Shown here piece after piece: positions 1-10,730 of a stretch of DNA of 62,000 nt. The number at the start of each line of letters is the position of its first letter. The stretch's first letter is position 1. This DNA comes from Symsagittifera roscoffensis (taxonomy: Eukaryota; Xenacoelomorpha; Acoela; Convolutidae). Under the pieces are notes generated by a model that did not search any database, was not told the DNA's origin, and was given only the letters and a program-made list of their open reading frames with translations. Where the stretch lies: positions 1 through 62,000 of the forward strand of contig NW_026971576.1 in the NCBI RefSeq assembly GCF_963678635.1, written 5' to 3'. The position numbers and the translations under genes were made by a program.

Positions 1-8
1 TTGATCAA

Positions 9-892
9 TGTAACATTCGCCCAAATACTACACAGCGACGGAGCGTAGGAAAAGTACCTATTAACGACTGGCAGGCGTCAGTTACCTTAATCCTACTCGC
101 TTTTCACCGTCTCGACCTTGCCAGTTGATTTTCTGGTCTGTCTAGGGCTAAGTAAAAAGTTACTATTTTTAGGCCATCAGTCAAACGACTTTTGATCAGC
201 TTTCGTTTACATGCGAACACAACCACATAGCTGAGTCTCGGATCCTCAGACTACGTGATTGTCATTAAAAACACGGCTCGAACAACCCATTTTAATATGT
301 TTTTGTGTGACAGTTCTATACTAAATCCATTGGAGATGGATTGACCCTTTCCTCTTTCTAGCTACTCATATTCTGAAATATTAAACAATAACAGTGTTAA
401 TTAAGAGATCTATGACATTCCAGTAGCTATAAAGTTAGTCTATACAGTCCCTTCACATAGAACAGTCTCTGGGGGACCAAGCGTCCGCTCCCGTAATATT
501 CCTGAGATAACGCTCTTATCTCTTCCAATTTGTGTCCCGGGAGGGTTCCGTGGTGTATTTCTTCCCCCACTGAAGCCTCCTTCTCCACCAATATCTGTTG
601 ACAAGTGTCTTATCGTGCGTTGTTGCCACGATAAGAGGCTTCGTATTTTCCGTCTCTTGTACGACTGTTTTTCACAATTTCTGTCGTTGTTCTGATTTTC
701 GTCACTTTTTCAGTCAAAATGGCCGTTTTTCGTATTTCTGAGAAATATTCTTCTTCCAATCGAAATTTTAAAAATAAAAATTCTAGAATATATCGACCCT
801 CTTTCGCAATGCTTTTTCGTCAATAAGGCCTTTAGTCGTTCTTTTTTACGTCGCCGGAAGGTTGTGCTGTGCCAGTCTGGCAGAATGGCACA
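9..892 (-). repeat. Left LTR (3' LTR in element orientation)
   Basis: An 884-bp copy of the sequence at 23,899-24,782, starting TGTAAC and ending GGCACA on the plus strand, the usual TG...CA LTR ends. It differs from the right copy by scattered substitutions and small indels. Genes run on the minus strand, so this is the downstream (3') LTR. Confidence 0.95.
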
Positions 893-1666
893 TACTCCCC
901 GGACAGTCCCCATCAATGTCCCTATTGATCGCATAACACCGGGTTATCGTCAAGAAGTTATCCAGTTTTCTGTAATCAATCTAACAAATCGCATAAGAAA
1001 ATGAAATTTATCTACCCCACCTCAACTCACTACGTGTTCACAAATGGCATCGTACTACATTTCACTGCCTTTCAACATTTTCACAAAATTTGCACCATGA
1101 GGAGTGTCCTAGATAAAATTTCTTTTCTGACTACTTACGTCGTCTTGCCATAAAACTTCTTTTCGCTCTTTGTGATTAAAAAGTGGGACGTGGCACGGCC
1201 ACGCACCCGTTAAAATTAACTTAACATTACTCACCAAGTATAATCAGTCATTTATGCGGTCCTTTCAATATTAAAACTAAGAAACTCTGTGGCTAGGAAA
1301 GTTACTGAGTTACCCACCCTTCTCGAGCGAGTTTACTCAAACTTACCATGTCGCTACACAGTGAATTTGTGTCTTACACAGGTTAAAAACTTCAGTCGTG
1401 AATAAATAGGTAAATATACTCACCTAGGTTCCTCATATACATGCATAAATAGCCATAACTAAAATCAAGAATTTCAACAATTTTAACAATTGCAACATTT
1501 TCAAAGTCTGGTTTGACCAAACTAAATCAAAACAGAAAGTTTCACAAGTTCAATAATCAAAACTTGGTTGATTTGTTCTAGTTTTAACACACAAAGACAA
1601 TCAAGTTTTTTCTCCTTCTCTTCCTTTCTTGCTCACGTCTTCACTTGTCCTCTTCGTTCATCATCT
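893..1666 (-). other. 3' untranslated segment with polypurine-type tract
   Basis: A gene-free segment between the stop of the giant ORF and the 3' LTR. In element orientation, purine-rich GGGGAGTA directly abuts the LTR (893-900) and is the best candidate for the plus-strand primer tract, though it is short. The ~45 bp here (894-938) recurs in diverged form at 11,607-11,650. The rest is AT-rich with no recognisable gene. Confidence 0.5.
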
Positions 1667-4600
1667 TCATTCCATCGCTTCTCCATCCTGATGTTCAGCG
1701 TCACTGTTTTCCAGAACTTTCTCTAGCATGTCCATAGAGTTGCGGGCCGTGCACCAACTCTCCTGCTCCAACAGCCTCGGTTTGCAACAAGGTAGCAAGT
1801 CCACATTCACCTTCTGCTCCCTGTTCCTGCAAAAGCTGTTGTGAAGACATAGGCTCACGTTTCGTTCTAGGTCAGCTCTTAAGACCTCTTTCTTCTCATC
1901 TTCAGTAACACAAGGCGCTCCAGCTACCCGCTTCACCGCTGTGGTGACCGCGTTTCTGTGCGTCAAGAATGCTCTCTTATAGGCTCCTGGTCCTATATCT
2001 AGCTGGAAAGATTGATAGGCTTCCGTGTTCCTCGACATGTGACGCTTCGCGCGTTCATACATCCATGATGTCATCACTGCACGGAACCAAGGCATCAATC
2101 TTTGCCTTGACCATATTTTTTCAATGGCTTTAGGTATCCTCAGAACCTTGCAGGTGGTTCTGAAAAGATCCAGTTCACGACTCATCTTCACGTTGCTCAG
2201 CTGATCAGGAGTCGGCACGGCCGTCTCCTGCTCATTTGTGTCCGCGTTAGCTTCCAGCCATCTCACTGCCAGCATGGCACTAACCACCACGATTGACACC
2301 TGTTGATTCTGATCGGGCAACCCCGTAGAGTACAACTCCTCCACGTCCCATACTAGCATCAGATTCCCGCGTTTGGGGTACCACAACGTCTGCGCCAAGC
2401 AGTGGCAAGGATACTCCCCATGGGTTCTCACTATGTTCCTTCGGGTCCGATACCCTGAGGCTCCCAGCAACGGTTCCACCTCCATCAGCATTCTGTGTAA
2501 GTCGTCTTTTTCTTCTATTGTGGGGAATTCAGTGGGTAAGGCTCCACTCGCTTTCTGTTTCTGGAACTCACTCACATTGCCTTCACTCAATCTCAGAAAC
2601 TCTTCGCCCACCACATCTTGCAACTCGCCTTCAGATCTCTTCGGGACTGCCCGAAAGATCTTTGCCAACAAATCATGTGACCTCTCCGACATCCTGGCCA
2701 ACCTCACGCACTTTGGCACAGAGAAAAGTTGATCAATCAACACCTGCTGTGTCCTCGCATCCATCACCACCTTGTGTGTAGGATATCTACTACTGCAATA
2801 TGGTGCGGAGCTTGAACCCACCAGATACTTTGAACCAGTCGGTTTATGATAGGCCTCACTATCTTTCAGATTCATCTCGTTCTCCAGAGCTTCTCTCCAG
2901 CCTCCGATCTTCTGCTCTGTCTGCAATGCTCCAGGGAATACTTCCACGCTGAGGGACGTCACTAGCTCATGTGCACGCTCCAGGCGCTCAAGCGATTCAA
3001 TCGAACTCGTCATGCTGCAAAATCCCAAGGCCGTGATCAAATTTACGTCCGTCACCCCATGACAGTCCGCGACCAACTCCATACCACTTTTATCCGACAT
3101 GCTCAGTCTTCCGTACAATCGTGCCAGTTGCCGATGCTGCTCGCTCAGCGTAACCAGGCAGTGTCCCAGGTTACAAACATGTCCTTCCATCCCACTGTGT
3201 TGAGCCAAGCATGTGCCTTGCTTCAACCAATTACTCGATGGACCTTCCTCGGACAGCTCCGTGGATGGGTTGCTCTTCCGCTTCGTCAATCTCATGGCCA
3301 GCAGATGATGTATCATGGCCAGATCATGTAAACTCGCGTCATCATCTACGTCTAACGTGATATCCGCCGTCATGTTCCAGATTAAACCGGCATTAGGATG
3401 AGGGCACCAAGAAGGCTTCATGAGTTCCCACATCGTCACTAGACTGGTTTTCAAGGGACCGTCCCAAGAACCACAATCAAAACTCACTTGCCCCTTTAGC
3501 TCGGGAACCGAAGGTTCGACCACTCGTTCTTCCAAAATAATTCCCAGCTTGGGTTGTTCCACCATCAGCATCCCAGTTTCTTTAATACGTTCAACCCAGA
3601 AATTGAGTACTATGACTTGCTCATAGTCGAAGTACGCTTCCCTGGCTTCTTCATTCACGAAGGGATTATACGCCATCCCCGGTATGCCAGACATATATTG
3701 GAATGACTTCAGCTTCCCTAGTGTTGCAAACTCTTTTTGTCCTCTGACCGCTTCAATCAACTCCCGGCTCACTTTCAATTCTTTGTTGGAATATCTTCTC
3801 ACCTCTTCCAACTTGCGATAGCTTTCCATAGCATTCGACTCCTTGCTTGGCACAGTCAATGGCATGTCCTGATATAGTTCCAGGAGTGCCCTAAGGAAGT
3901 TCCTTTCACAATCAACTCCCTTTTGCCGAATGATCTTTATGCATTCTCCCAAAACAGGAGTGGGGATACGATCCACCACGAACCTGACAAAGCAAAGGGC
4001 ATCCTTGCGCTTAGCCCATGCTATCGCAGAATCGTCTTTCGAAATCAACGCTCGCAGAGCTTCCATCAACTCCAGTTCCTGTTCTCGTGATTTCGAATCA
4101 TTACTGGCTTCATACTCCGCTCTCTTGATGCCCATCAAGCACCAAGCCAACCGTACTTGCAGATCAGTTCTCACGCAAGGATGAGCCAGGTATGCCGCCA
4201 CTGTAGCAGGTGCATGCATCGCCTCGTCGAAGTATCTCTGGAGGGCCGCCCTCCAGGAGATTTCTAGCAATTTTTCCAATCCGACTTCGTTCGCTTCAGA
4301 GGATATTACCGTGCCGTATTCTTTTCGATTTAAGTTCGAATTTTCCGTGAGCTCTTTCAGATGTTCCTGCATGGCTCGCTTCTCGCTCCAAGCCATCAGG
4401 TGCCCTCTCGCGGAGTTTCTCGCTTTCAACATTTCCACATAACCTCCTGCTGGATCTCCCATGTGGACTGATTCTGGCACAGTAACTCGACTGTACTCGA
4501 CCACGTCGAGTTGTCCTTCCAGCTTCAACTTGGCTATGTTGGTCGGCGAGGGCCTGTAATCTTCAAGTCCTCCAGATCCACATTGACTGATGATCTCCAT

Positions 4601-7600
4601 CTCTAATTTAGTGTCTGCCAGGGTTCGTGCTGTTTTCTTTGATCTTACGGCAGTCGTGGTCAGACCAGCCAAGAGCATAGGGGGTATCAGATTCTCTTTT
4701 TCTCCCCCTGTCAGCGTTGCACTATCTCCTTGCCCGCTCTCGCCTGAACGACCTGCGCTCGTTAAAGAGGTCACCACTGCGTTGGCTCTCGACTTCACCA
4801 CTCTCGGGTTCATGGCTCGACTTCCTGTCTTCCCTTTTAGTCGCTTCAGCCCCTTCCTGGCTCGTCTAACACGTAATTTCTTTGCAACCTGCTGATCATC
4901 GGCACTGTCTTCTGTTACTGACTCGGTCAGAACATCCGACTCCATGGAGTTCACTATTTTCTCCAGGACCTCACGCATGATGGGTTGGTTCAACCCCACC
5001 TTCATTATGGACTGCGTCCCATATCGCCTTATCACGTCCCATGATCTTTCCATGAAATTCACTCGGCTCCAGGTTGTCCCTGTCTTGCCTTCTAGCTCAC
5101 TCTGATATCTCTCCCATTCCTCTTCCGGCAACGTGCTCAGGAAGGATACCCTCATTGATTCTTCAATTTTTCTCCTCCTTGGTGACTCATGGAGCAATCT
5201 CTGCGGATCTCTGCTTTGGCACTCTCTCGTCTGGCTTATTGGGTCTATCGGGGATAAGTCGGCTGACGCCTCCTTTGTAGGGGACATGAAAGACGATGGC
5301 GTCATTAGCAATAGACTCCCGTCGACTTCCCCATCGTCGTCTTCACTAAACCGGTATTCTAGCAAGTCTCTCTCTAACGCTCCCAGATCCGTCTCACCCG
5401 GTTTTCCCGTCTTTCCCTCGGTATCGTTGTCGTCATGATCCATCAAATCATCATCACCTGCATCAGGTTTCGGCCTGGGTCCTGAAGGTCCTTGTCGTGA
5501 GTCTATGCCCGATTCCGGCCGAGCCGGTACGGTCATGTCTCCTGCATGATAAAACAACTCATCACTCACCAGGAATTCTACAGACTCCTCGCCATGTGGT
5601 GCCAGGTCCTCTATTGTTATATATGAGCCTCCTCTGCTCTCCTTTGCCACTTCCATCATCACTACTTTCACTTCTCCTGACCACTTCAGTCTTGATAAGT
5701 CATCCGTGGGAGAATACACTTCGTTCCACATTTCGGCCGAGACCTCTGGTCTCCTGGAAGGTAGTGCCTTGATCTTCTTCCTACTCCAAGCATCAGGAAA
5801 TGAGAAGTCGAATGTGTGCGCGGCTGCCACATTCCAGCCGATGAAGCGCGGCTCCATCCCTTCACTCCACTTCAACATTCTCTTTTCTGCATCACGAGCT
5901 GCTCCGATGCGAGGGGCAATGATGGGAGATGTGACTCCCAATAACATCCTCCTTATCGGTGGATATCGAGGGCATTGGTCCGGCAGCGGCCTGGACCCGG
6001 AAAGCCACGCTTGCTGGTTCTCTTTAGCGTGTGCATAGGCTTCTGGTAAGAGTGGCACTCCCATAGCCGCTCCCGTATCCTTCACTACTGGTCTTAAGTT
6101 CCAAAGCTTCGGGTTGAACTGGATGTGAGAAAGTTCCTCACGGCCCATTCGGCATTTGAAGTGGTTGTTGAAATCCATCAACATCCAACCTGGCTCCGCT
6201 ATTCTTCCGAACAGCCTATCGTCACTGGCCAGCCCTTCCAACTCACTCTGTTCTACCCAGTTCAGCACGGAACAGTCCACGACTGAGACCAGGTTGACGT
6301 ACAACACCGAATTCCTGTACGCCTTAATTTGTACATCCGGGAACGCAAAAGACATCACCGGTCCATACACCACTGTGACGAATTCCCGCAGTCCATGAAT
6401 CAGAGCCAACGGATCGATCCGCATCATGACTGCCAAATCTGTCAGCAAGGGCATGCCACAATATTGCTTGCACTCACTCGCATCCGTCGCCGCCTTATCT
6501 TCTCCCGTGACGCTTCTGTTCTGCTGTAAGAGATATTGGAGCAGGAGAGTCCTCCAGTCTTTCATCTTCTTGAGCGAGGCGGTTTCCAACTGTGCATTGA
6601 ACTCACGACTGGGTCCCTGTAGTTGTTCAGGGTAACGTAACAGCACAAGCAAATCACCCAGTCGACCGTAGGTCATGGCAATCAGAGTCAGGAGTCCATC
6701 CAATCTCAAATCTGCCAACGCTTGGGTGAAGAGATTCGCCGGCCCCTTCACGAAATTTTCGTGACCAAATGTCACGTACAAGGCTAATACCAGGCCAATC
6801 GATAACTTCCTGATGTCTCTGACAAAACTCGCAATCAAGTTCCGGGATGCCCTAGGATAGCACGTCGATAGGAAGGATGGCGTCCATCCCACTCCCATTC
6901 CTCCCAAGATAGCATCCGATCGTTCGTACTGTGCCCTCGTGGCTAGCACGTCAGCTTGGAACTTGTCCAGTGACATCGTGTTTACGTCCTGCATTAGTTT
7001 CAACATCATGCCCCCAGTTAACTCTCGGGCATCAAACAGGTTTTTCAGGTACACGTGTATCTCCTTTATCACTGCAGGCGCGTGCTCGAACGCGTCCTCA
7101 CCCAAGGTGCACAGCCTTGGTGACAAGTACAACCATATGTTGTTGTGCGGCTTCGTGCGCAAAGCCATTGCCATGAGATCTTCTTCGGCTGCTGTCATGT
7201 TCTTCCTGACTGTCATGCCCTGCTCATTCTCGGCCTGATCAATCTGTCTGAACCAGAGATCATCAGCCACCTGTTGTACTAACAGATGATCGTCATCCAC
7301 CCCTGGTCTTAGTTTCAGCAATCTGGCAAAGTTGGACAGCTCCAACCCCAGAACTTCATCTAGCACCAACCGAGTTGTGCTACAATCTCTGAGCCCCTGT
7401 ATGGCATTCGAAATGTCAGCCCAAACGGCGGGAAGCTCAGATCGGGACGGGTAGTAATTGTCCGGGTCCACTACTCTGTTTGGGGCAGGAATTATCACTT
7501 TGAACCTCCCCTCTGCTATTGTTGTGACCATTGTATTTACAAATTGAAGGGGTTCTGGTAATGCAGCGTACCCTGGTGACAATACAAAGATCACCTTCAC

Positions 7601-10336
7601 CACATTCATGGTGAAGCGTTGTCTTGCTGCTGCCTCTACCTCAGCCATCGCCGAGAGCAGTGTCATTATCGCCTCCCCTATGACCTCGTTACTCGGGATC
7701 GACCCATCCGTCAGACGTGACAATAAGCCCCTGCTTTGCAGATGATCATTTGAGCCTGCAACTACTATTACCTGCGGCTCCATACTGACCACCCTTTGCA
7801 CACTTATCATCATGCCGATTGCTTGTCCCCAGTCCAATTTAGGTGCCGTCAAGAAGATCACGTCGGGCCAAAAGAGAGAACGGGGAGTATAGAGATAATC
7901 GGAACTGGCCACGATCAGATACTTCGCAGCTTTCATCTCTAAGGGATCGTAAGCAGCGAACAGGCCATCGCCTATTGGGCCCTTCAGTTTCCCATATCTC
8001 TGTTCATCTCCCTCTACCGTAGTCGTTCGGGGGTAGTCCCTTGAATATTCGCCAGGCGTCTGACCGGGTGGTTTAGCGAACTGCCTGTACATCTTATGAT
8101 GCTTGTTATTGGGCTTATTTTCTGCCTGAAACTTGCCCCTTCGAGCAGGTGGCGTCAATTCCCGGGCTCTCTGTCGAACGTCCGTAAGGGACCGCGTGTT
8201 CAAGGGTCCAAAGGTATTGTCCTGAGGCAACCCGTTCAAGTCTGCATGTCGGAGCGTAGTCGCAGAGCTGAACTGCTCATGCTCTGCTAGCAGCCAATCC
8301 ACGCCTGGTATCCGATACAATCGCGACACCGTGGGACTTTCTCCGCCAATCATTCTCATCGCGTCCTCCCGACACGTCAGGGTATTCATGTTCAGCTTCG
8401 TGGACATGTCCGTCTTATACTGTCCCCAATGACTAGGGTCTGATCGATTCCAAAGCAGCAGGCTGCCTGGTTCAACTCCTTCCGCAGGCACGGCGCTCGT
8501 AGACGATCCTGCTGCTGGAGCAAGGTTTGCCGTGGCGGGCGGATCGTTCCTCCTAGACACGGTCTGGGAGTTATTTCTGTTCTGAACCACTGATCTGCCG
8601 AGTCGGCTTTCAAGCGGTTGTGTTCTGGGAGGAGGAGCAGTCCCTAGCCTCTCTCTCACGTTTGAGCTCGGAGCGGTGGGTGCGGCTACAACCGTCTCCG
8701 TTGCCAAGGGCCCTAGGCGGTTGACGAGGGATTCGGGCACGCTTGCCCTTATTCTACTTCCTCCGGTCGTTGAACTGGTCCGAGCCAGAGAACTGGTCGC
8801 CCTCGACTCCTGCTCCATTTCTCTCAATTGCGTCTGAAATACATCATTCATCCAGTGTCTCCCTCGTTGGGTGTTGAAATGTATCCCATCTTTGGTAAGC
8901 GCAACATGATCAATCATGCGCAGCGTGTTTTCGAGATCCAGAAGTCGCAACTCGCCAGGGTTGTTTCTCACCAGATTACGGATCATTTCGTTCCACCGTG
9001 TCACGTTGCCGTTCATGAAATCTGCCACTGTGGTGCCCATCAGCGGGTTTTGTGGTATCGTGCACAGCACCACAAACCTGGGCCTGTACTTCTCCTTCAG
9101 TTCATTCAGGAGGCATACCAGCAGAGGCTCCCACTTGCACTCGGGGGTCACTGGGGCTCTCGAGACGTCATTAGTTCCTAGCATTATCACCAGCGTATCC
9201 AGGTGATCCTCGCTTTGGAATTCCATCATTTTGATGACCTGAGCCACTGAAGCTCCTCCAAAGGACAAGGTGGTTGTCTGACCATACACGAAGATCTCAT
9301 TCAGATCCCTCACCAAACTGTCTCCTATGATCAGGTGGCGACTCCCTGGGGGAATCACCTGGTCGCTCGTAGCGGGGTTCCAGCTCATGTCATTCAGGCA
9401 AGCTCGAGGATGCTCCGCAGCTACTTGCGTGAACTGGTGCCGTGTCATCAGATTCTTCCTGATATCTACCACGCGGGACTTCTGATAGGTTCTGCCATGC
9501 GCAGTCCCCGAGGGCACCATCGTGTGGGGTGCTCGCTCCGAGCTATTAGATGACTGATCACGACGCTGGTAAGGAACGATCCTACCCAATGTCCGTCGGT
9601 TGATCTCCTCCATTGTCGCTCTGGCCACTTGGTTGAACGATTCTTGGAACTGAGGGGCGAGGTAAGTGTCAGAAGGGTCTGGTATCGTGAACCTTTGACT
9701 AGAAGCAGACAGTCGTGTCTGCTGAGGAGCCTCGGGCTCTCTCGATGCACGCAAATCCAGAACCTCGGTCCCTCTCGATACACACAGCTCCTGAGCTGTT
9801 GTCCCGGGGCGTGTGTCGTTGGATCCCTCCGAGGATCTCATGCTCGCCAGAACTTCCGGTGACACTTGGCTCACCTTCGCCTTATACAGCTCCTTCAGGT
9901 GCTTTATTTCATCCTCCTTATAAGCCACCTGTAGATCTTCGTATTTCTTCTTCCATTCGTCTCTTTCTTGAGCTATTGCCCTATACTCTTGGAGTTTGGC
10001 ACACAGCTCGCTCTGATCATTCTCCTTCTTTTCCAGCGTCTCGATCGTCTCCGACGTCTGGATCTCTATCTCATTCACCCTCACTTTCTTCAAAGGAGGA
10101 GCAGCTGTAGGAGAGTCGACCGAATGTGACGGGCCTCGCCCATCACGTTGTCTTTTCGCTCCGATGAGTGGCTGCGCCGGTTGGACTGGTAAGGGCATCT
10201 CACCTAGCCGGTGGTCCCTCTGCTCACCTAGTCCTGGCTCACGAGCCAGGTCGTGGCCAGACATTTCTCCACGCCTCCATCTCATCAATCGGTTTCGGCC
10301 TCTCTCGGCGGTCCCGGACTCACCGAAGGCCAACAT
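1667..10336 (-). CDS. Giant accessory protein with SGNH/GDSL hydrolase-like domain
   Basis: An uninterrupted ORF of about 2,890 codons. I take the start as the first ATG (10,336); the frame is open a little further upstream but only GTG and TTG codons lie there. Numbering from the GTG six bases upstream, basic NLS-like clusters lie at residues 62-66 and 84-88 and a coiled coil at 92-158. Residues 336-505 match the SGNH blocks: IIGDSL (GDS 340-342), a glycine block at 362-363, GTND 389-392, and DGIHFN (D485, H488). Residues 805-985 repeat this plan (SSDYL, AGSNDHL) without the catalytic Ser or Asp-His. An acidic tract near 1640-1700 and a very basic one near 1830-1870 follow; the remaining ~1,900 residues are unrecognised. 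No signal peptide or membrane anchor is evident, so it is not Env-like. SGNH domains are known in ORF1 of some CR1-type LINEs. Function and substrate are unknown. Confidence 0.85.
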   Translation of the reverse strand: MLAFGESGTAERGRNRLMRWRRGEMSGHDLAREPGLGEQRDHRLGEMPLPVQPAQPLIGAKRQRDGRGPSHSVDSPTAAPPLKKVRVNEIEIQTSETIETLEKKENDQSELCAKLQEYRAIAQERDEWKKKYEDLQVAYKEDEIKHLKELYKAKVSQVSPEVLASMRSSEGSNDTRPGTTAQELCVSRGTEVLDLRASREPEAPQQTRLSASSQRFTIPDPSDTYLAPQFQESFNQVARATMEEINRRTLGRIVPYQRRDQSSNSSERAPHTMVPSGTAHGRTYQKSRVVDIRKNLMTRHQFTQVAAEHPRACLNDMSWNPATSDQVIPPGSRHLIIGDSLVRDLNEIFVYGQTTTLSFGGASVAQVIKMMEFQSEDHLDTLVIMLGTNDVSRAPVTPECKWEPLLVCLLNELKEKYRPRFVVLCTIPQNPLMGTTVADFMNGNVTRWNEMIRNLVRNNPGELRLLDLENTLRMIDHVALTKDGIHFNTQRGRHWMNDVFQTQLREMEQESRATSSLARTSSTTGGSRIRASVPESLVNRLGPLATETVVAAPTAPSSNVRERLGTAPPPRTQPLESRLGRSVVQNRNNSQTVSRRNDPPATANLAPAAGSSTSAVPAEGVEPGSLLLWNRSDPSHWGQYKTDMSTKLNMNTLTCREDAMRMIGGESPTVSRLYRIPGVDWLLAEHEQFSSATTLRHADLNGLPQDNTFGPLNTRSLTDVRQRARELTPPARRGKFQAENKPNNKHHKMYRQFAKPPGQTPGEYSRDYPRTTTVEGDEQRYGKLKGPIGDGLFAAYDPLEMKAAKYLIVASSDYLYTPRSLFWPDVIFLTAPKLDWGQAIGMMISVQRVVSMEPQVIVVAGSNDHLQSRGLLSRLTDGSIPSNEVIGEAIMTLLSAMAEVEAAARQRFTMNVVKVIFVLSPGYAALPEPLQFVNTMVTTIAEGRFKVIIPAPNRVVDPDNYYPSRSELPAVWADISNAIQGLRDCSTTRLVLDEVLGLELSNFARLLKLRPGVDDDHLLVQQVADDLWFRQIDQAENEQGMTVRKNMTAAEEDLMAMALRTKPHNNIWLYLSPRLCTLGEDAFEHAPAVIKEIHVYLKNLFDARELTGGMMLKLMQDVNTMSLDKFQADVLATRAQYERSDAILGGMGVGWTPSFLSTCYPRASRNLIASFVRDIRKLSIGLVLALYVTFGHENFVKGPANLFTQALADLRLDGLLTLIAMTYGRLGDLLVLLRYPEQLQGPSREFNAQLETASLKKMKDWRTLLLQYLLQQNRSVTGEDKAATDASECKQYCGMPLLTDLAVMMRIDPLALIHGLREFVTVVYGPVMSFAFPDVQIKAYRNSVLYVNLVSVVDCSVLNWVEQSELEGLASDDRLFGRIAEPGWMLMDFNNHFKCRMGREELSHIQFNPKLWNLRPVVKDTGAAMGVPLLPEAYAHAKENQQAWLSGSRPLPDQCPRYPPIRRMLLGVTSPIIAPRIGAARDAEKRMLKWSEGMEPRFIGWNVAAAHTFDFSFPDAWSRKKIKALPSRRPEVSAEMWNEVYSPTDDLSRLKWSGEVKVVMMEVAKESRGGSYITIEDLAPHGEESVEFLVSDELFYHAGDMTVPARPESGIDSRQGPSGPRPKPDAGDDDLMDHDDNDTEGKTGKPGETDLGALERDLLEYRFSEDDDGEVDGSLLLMTPSSFMSPTKEASADLSPIDPISQTRECQSRDPQRLLHESPRRRKIEESMRVSFLSTLPEEEWERYQSELEGKTGTTWSRVNFMERSWDVIRRYGTQSIMKVGLNQPIMREVLEKIVNSMESDVLTESVTEDSADDQQVAKKLRVRRARKGLKRLKGKTGSRAMNPRVVKSRANAVVTSLTSAGRSGESGQGDSATLTGGEKENLIPPMLLAGLTTTAVRSKKTARTLADTKLEMEIISQCGSGGLEDYRPSPTNIAKLKLEGQLDVVEYSRVTVPESVHMGDPAGGYVEMLKARNSARGHLMAWSEKRAMQEHLKELTENSNLNRKEYGTVISSEANEVGLEKLLEISWRAALQRYFDEAMHAPATVAAYLAHPCVRTDLQVRLAWCLMGIKRAEYEASNDSKSREQELELMEALRALISKDDSAIAWAKRKDALCFVRFVVDRIPTPVLGECIKIIRQKGVDCERNFLRALLELYQDMPLTVPSKESNAMESYRKLEEVRRYSNKELKVSRELIEAVRGQKEFATLGKLKSFQYMSGIPGMAYNPFVNEEAREAYFDYEQVIVLNFWVERIKETGMLMVEQPKLGIILEERVVEPSVPELKGQVSFDCGSWDGPLKTSLVTMWELMKPSWCPHPNAGLIWNMTADITLDVDDDASLHDLAMIHHLLAMRLTKRKSNPSTELSEEGPSSNWLKQGTCLAQHSGMEGHVCNLGHCLVTLSEQHRQLARLYGRLSMSDKSGMELVADCHGVTDVNLITALGFCSMTSSIESLERLERAHELVTSLSVEVFPGALQTEQKIGGWREALENEMNLKDSEAYHKPTGSKYLVGSSSAPYCSSRYPTHKVVMDARTQQVLIDQLFSVPKCVRLARMSERSHDLLAKIFRAVPKRSEGELQDVVGEEFLRLSEGNVSEFQKQKASGALPTEFPTIEEKDDLHRMLMEVEPLLGASGYRTRRNIVRTHGEYPCHCLAQTLWYPKRGNLMLVWDVEELYSTGLPDQNQQVSIVVVSAMLAVRWLEANADTNEQETAVPTPDQLSNVKMSRELDLFRTTCKVLRIPKAIEKIWSRQRLMPWFRAVMTSWMYERAKRHMSRNTEAYQSFQLDIGPGAYKRAFLTHRNAVTTAVKRVAGAPCVTEDEKKEVLRADLERNVSLCLHNSFCRNREQKVNVDLLPCCKPRLLEQESWCTARNSMDMLEKVLENSDAEHQDGEAME

Positions 10337-10524
10337 CAACACGACCCCGTAGGGCGATTCCCTCGACCCTCTCGTCCTAGTGCATTAAGGAGCGCGACCA
10401 CAAACATCGCCAACCCCGGGTCTTCTCGTGTGAAATCACAATCGATCAGCCGCTGATAGATCTCGTCTAGAGTCGCTCCTAGACTCGCTGAGAGAAATTC
10501 CATGAGTTCGTTCGTGTCACCCAT
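10336..10524 (-). CDS. Small 62-aa ORF coupled to the giant ORF
   Basis: A short ATG-initiated ORF directly upstream of the giant ORF and in a different frame. Its stop TGA overlaps the first ATG of the giant ORF as TGATG (10,334-10,338), the arrangement used for termination-reinitiation in some viruses and LINE elements. The product starts MGDTNELMEFL, is mostly helical and acidic in its first 40 residues, and matches no family I recognise. It may be a genuine leader peptide or simply a coupling device. Nothing else in the 474-bp gap before the integrase ORF looks coding. Confidence 0.5.
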   Translation of the reverse strand: MGDTNELMEFLSASLGATLDEIYQRLIDCDFTREDPGLAMFVVALLNALGREGRGNRPTGSC

Positions 10525-10730
10525 TTCTTATCGTCTTGATTCTTGTTGTCGTGTCGTGTAATTCCTTTCTGTCTCGTCTGATTCAGTGTTCAGTAAACAA
10601 TTTTCGACCAATCAAGATCTAAAAAACAAGTCGCGACTTAGAACCATCATTTTTGGATACAACATCATTCAATTCTTTAAAACTCTCCATTGAAATTCTT
10701 TTTTCAGTTCTGATTTAAAAATTTAGCACC

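Noticed and set aside
1667-10336. Giant ORF as an envelope gene (errantivirus-like position)
   Set aside because: No signal peptide, furin site, fusion peptide or membrane anchor; cytosolic/nuclear composition with coiled coil and SGNH domains.
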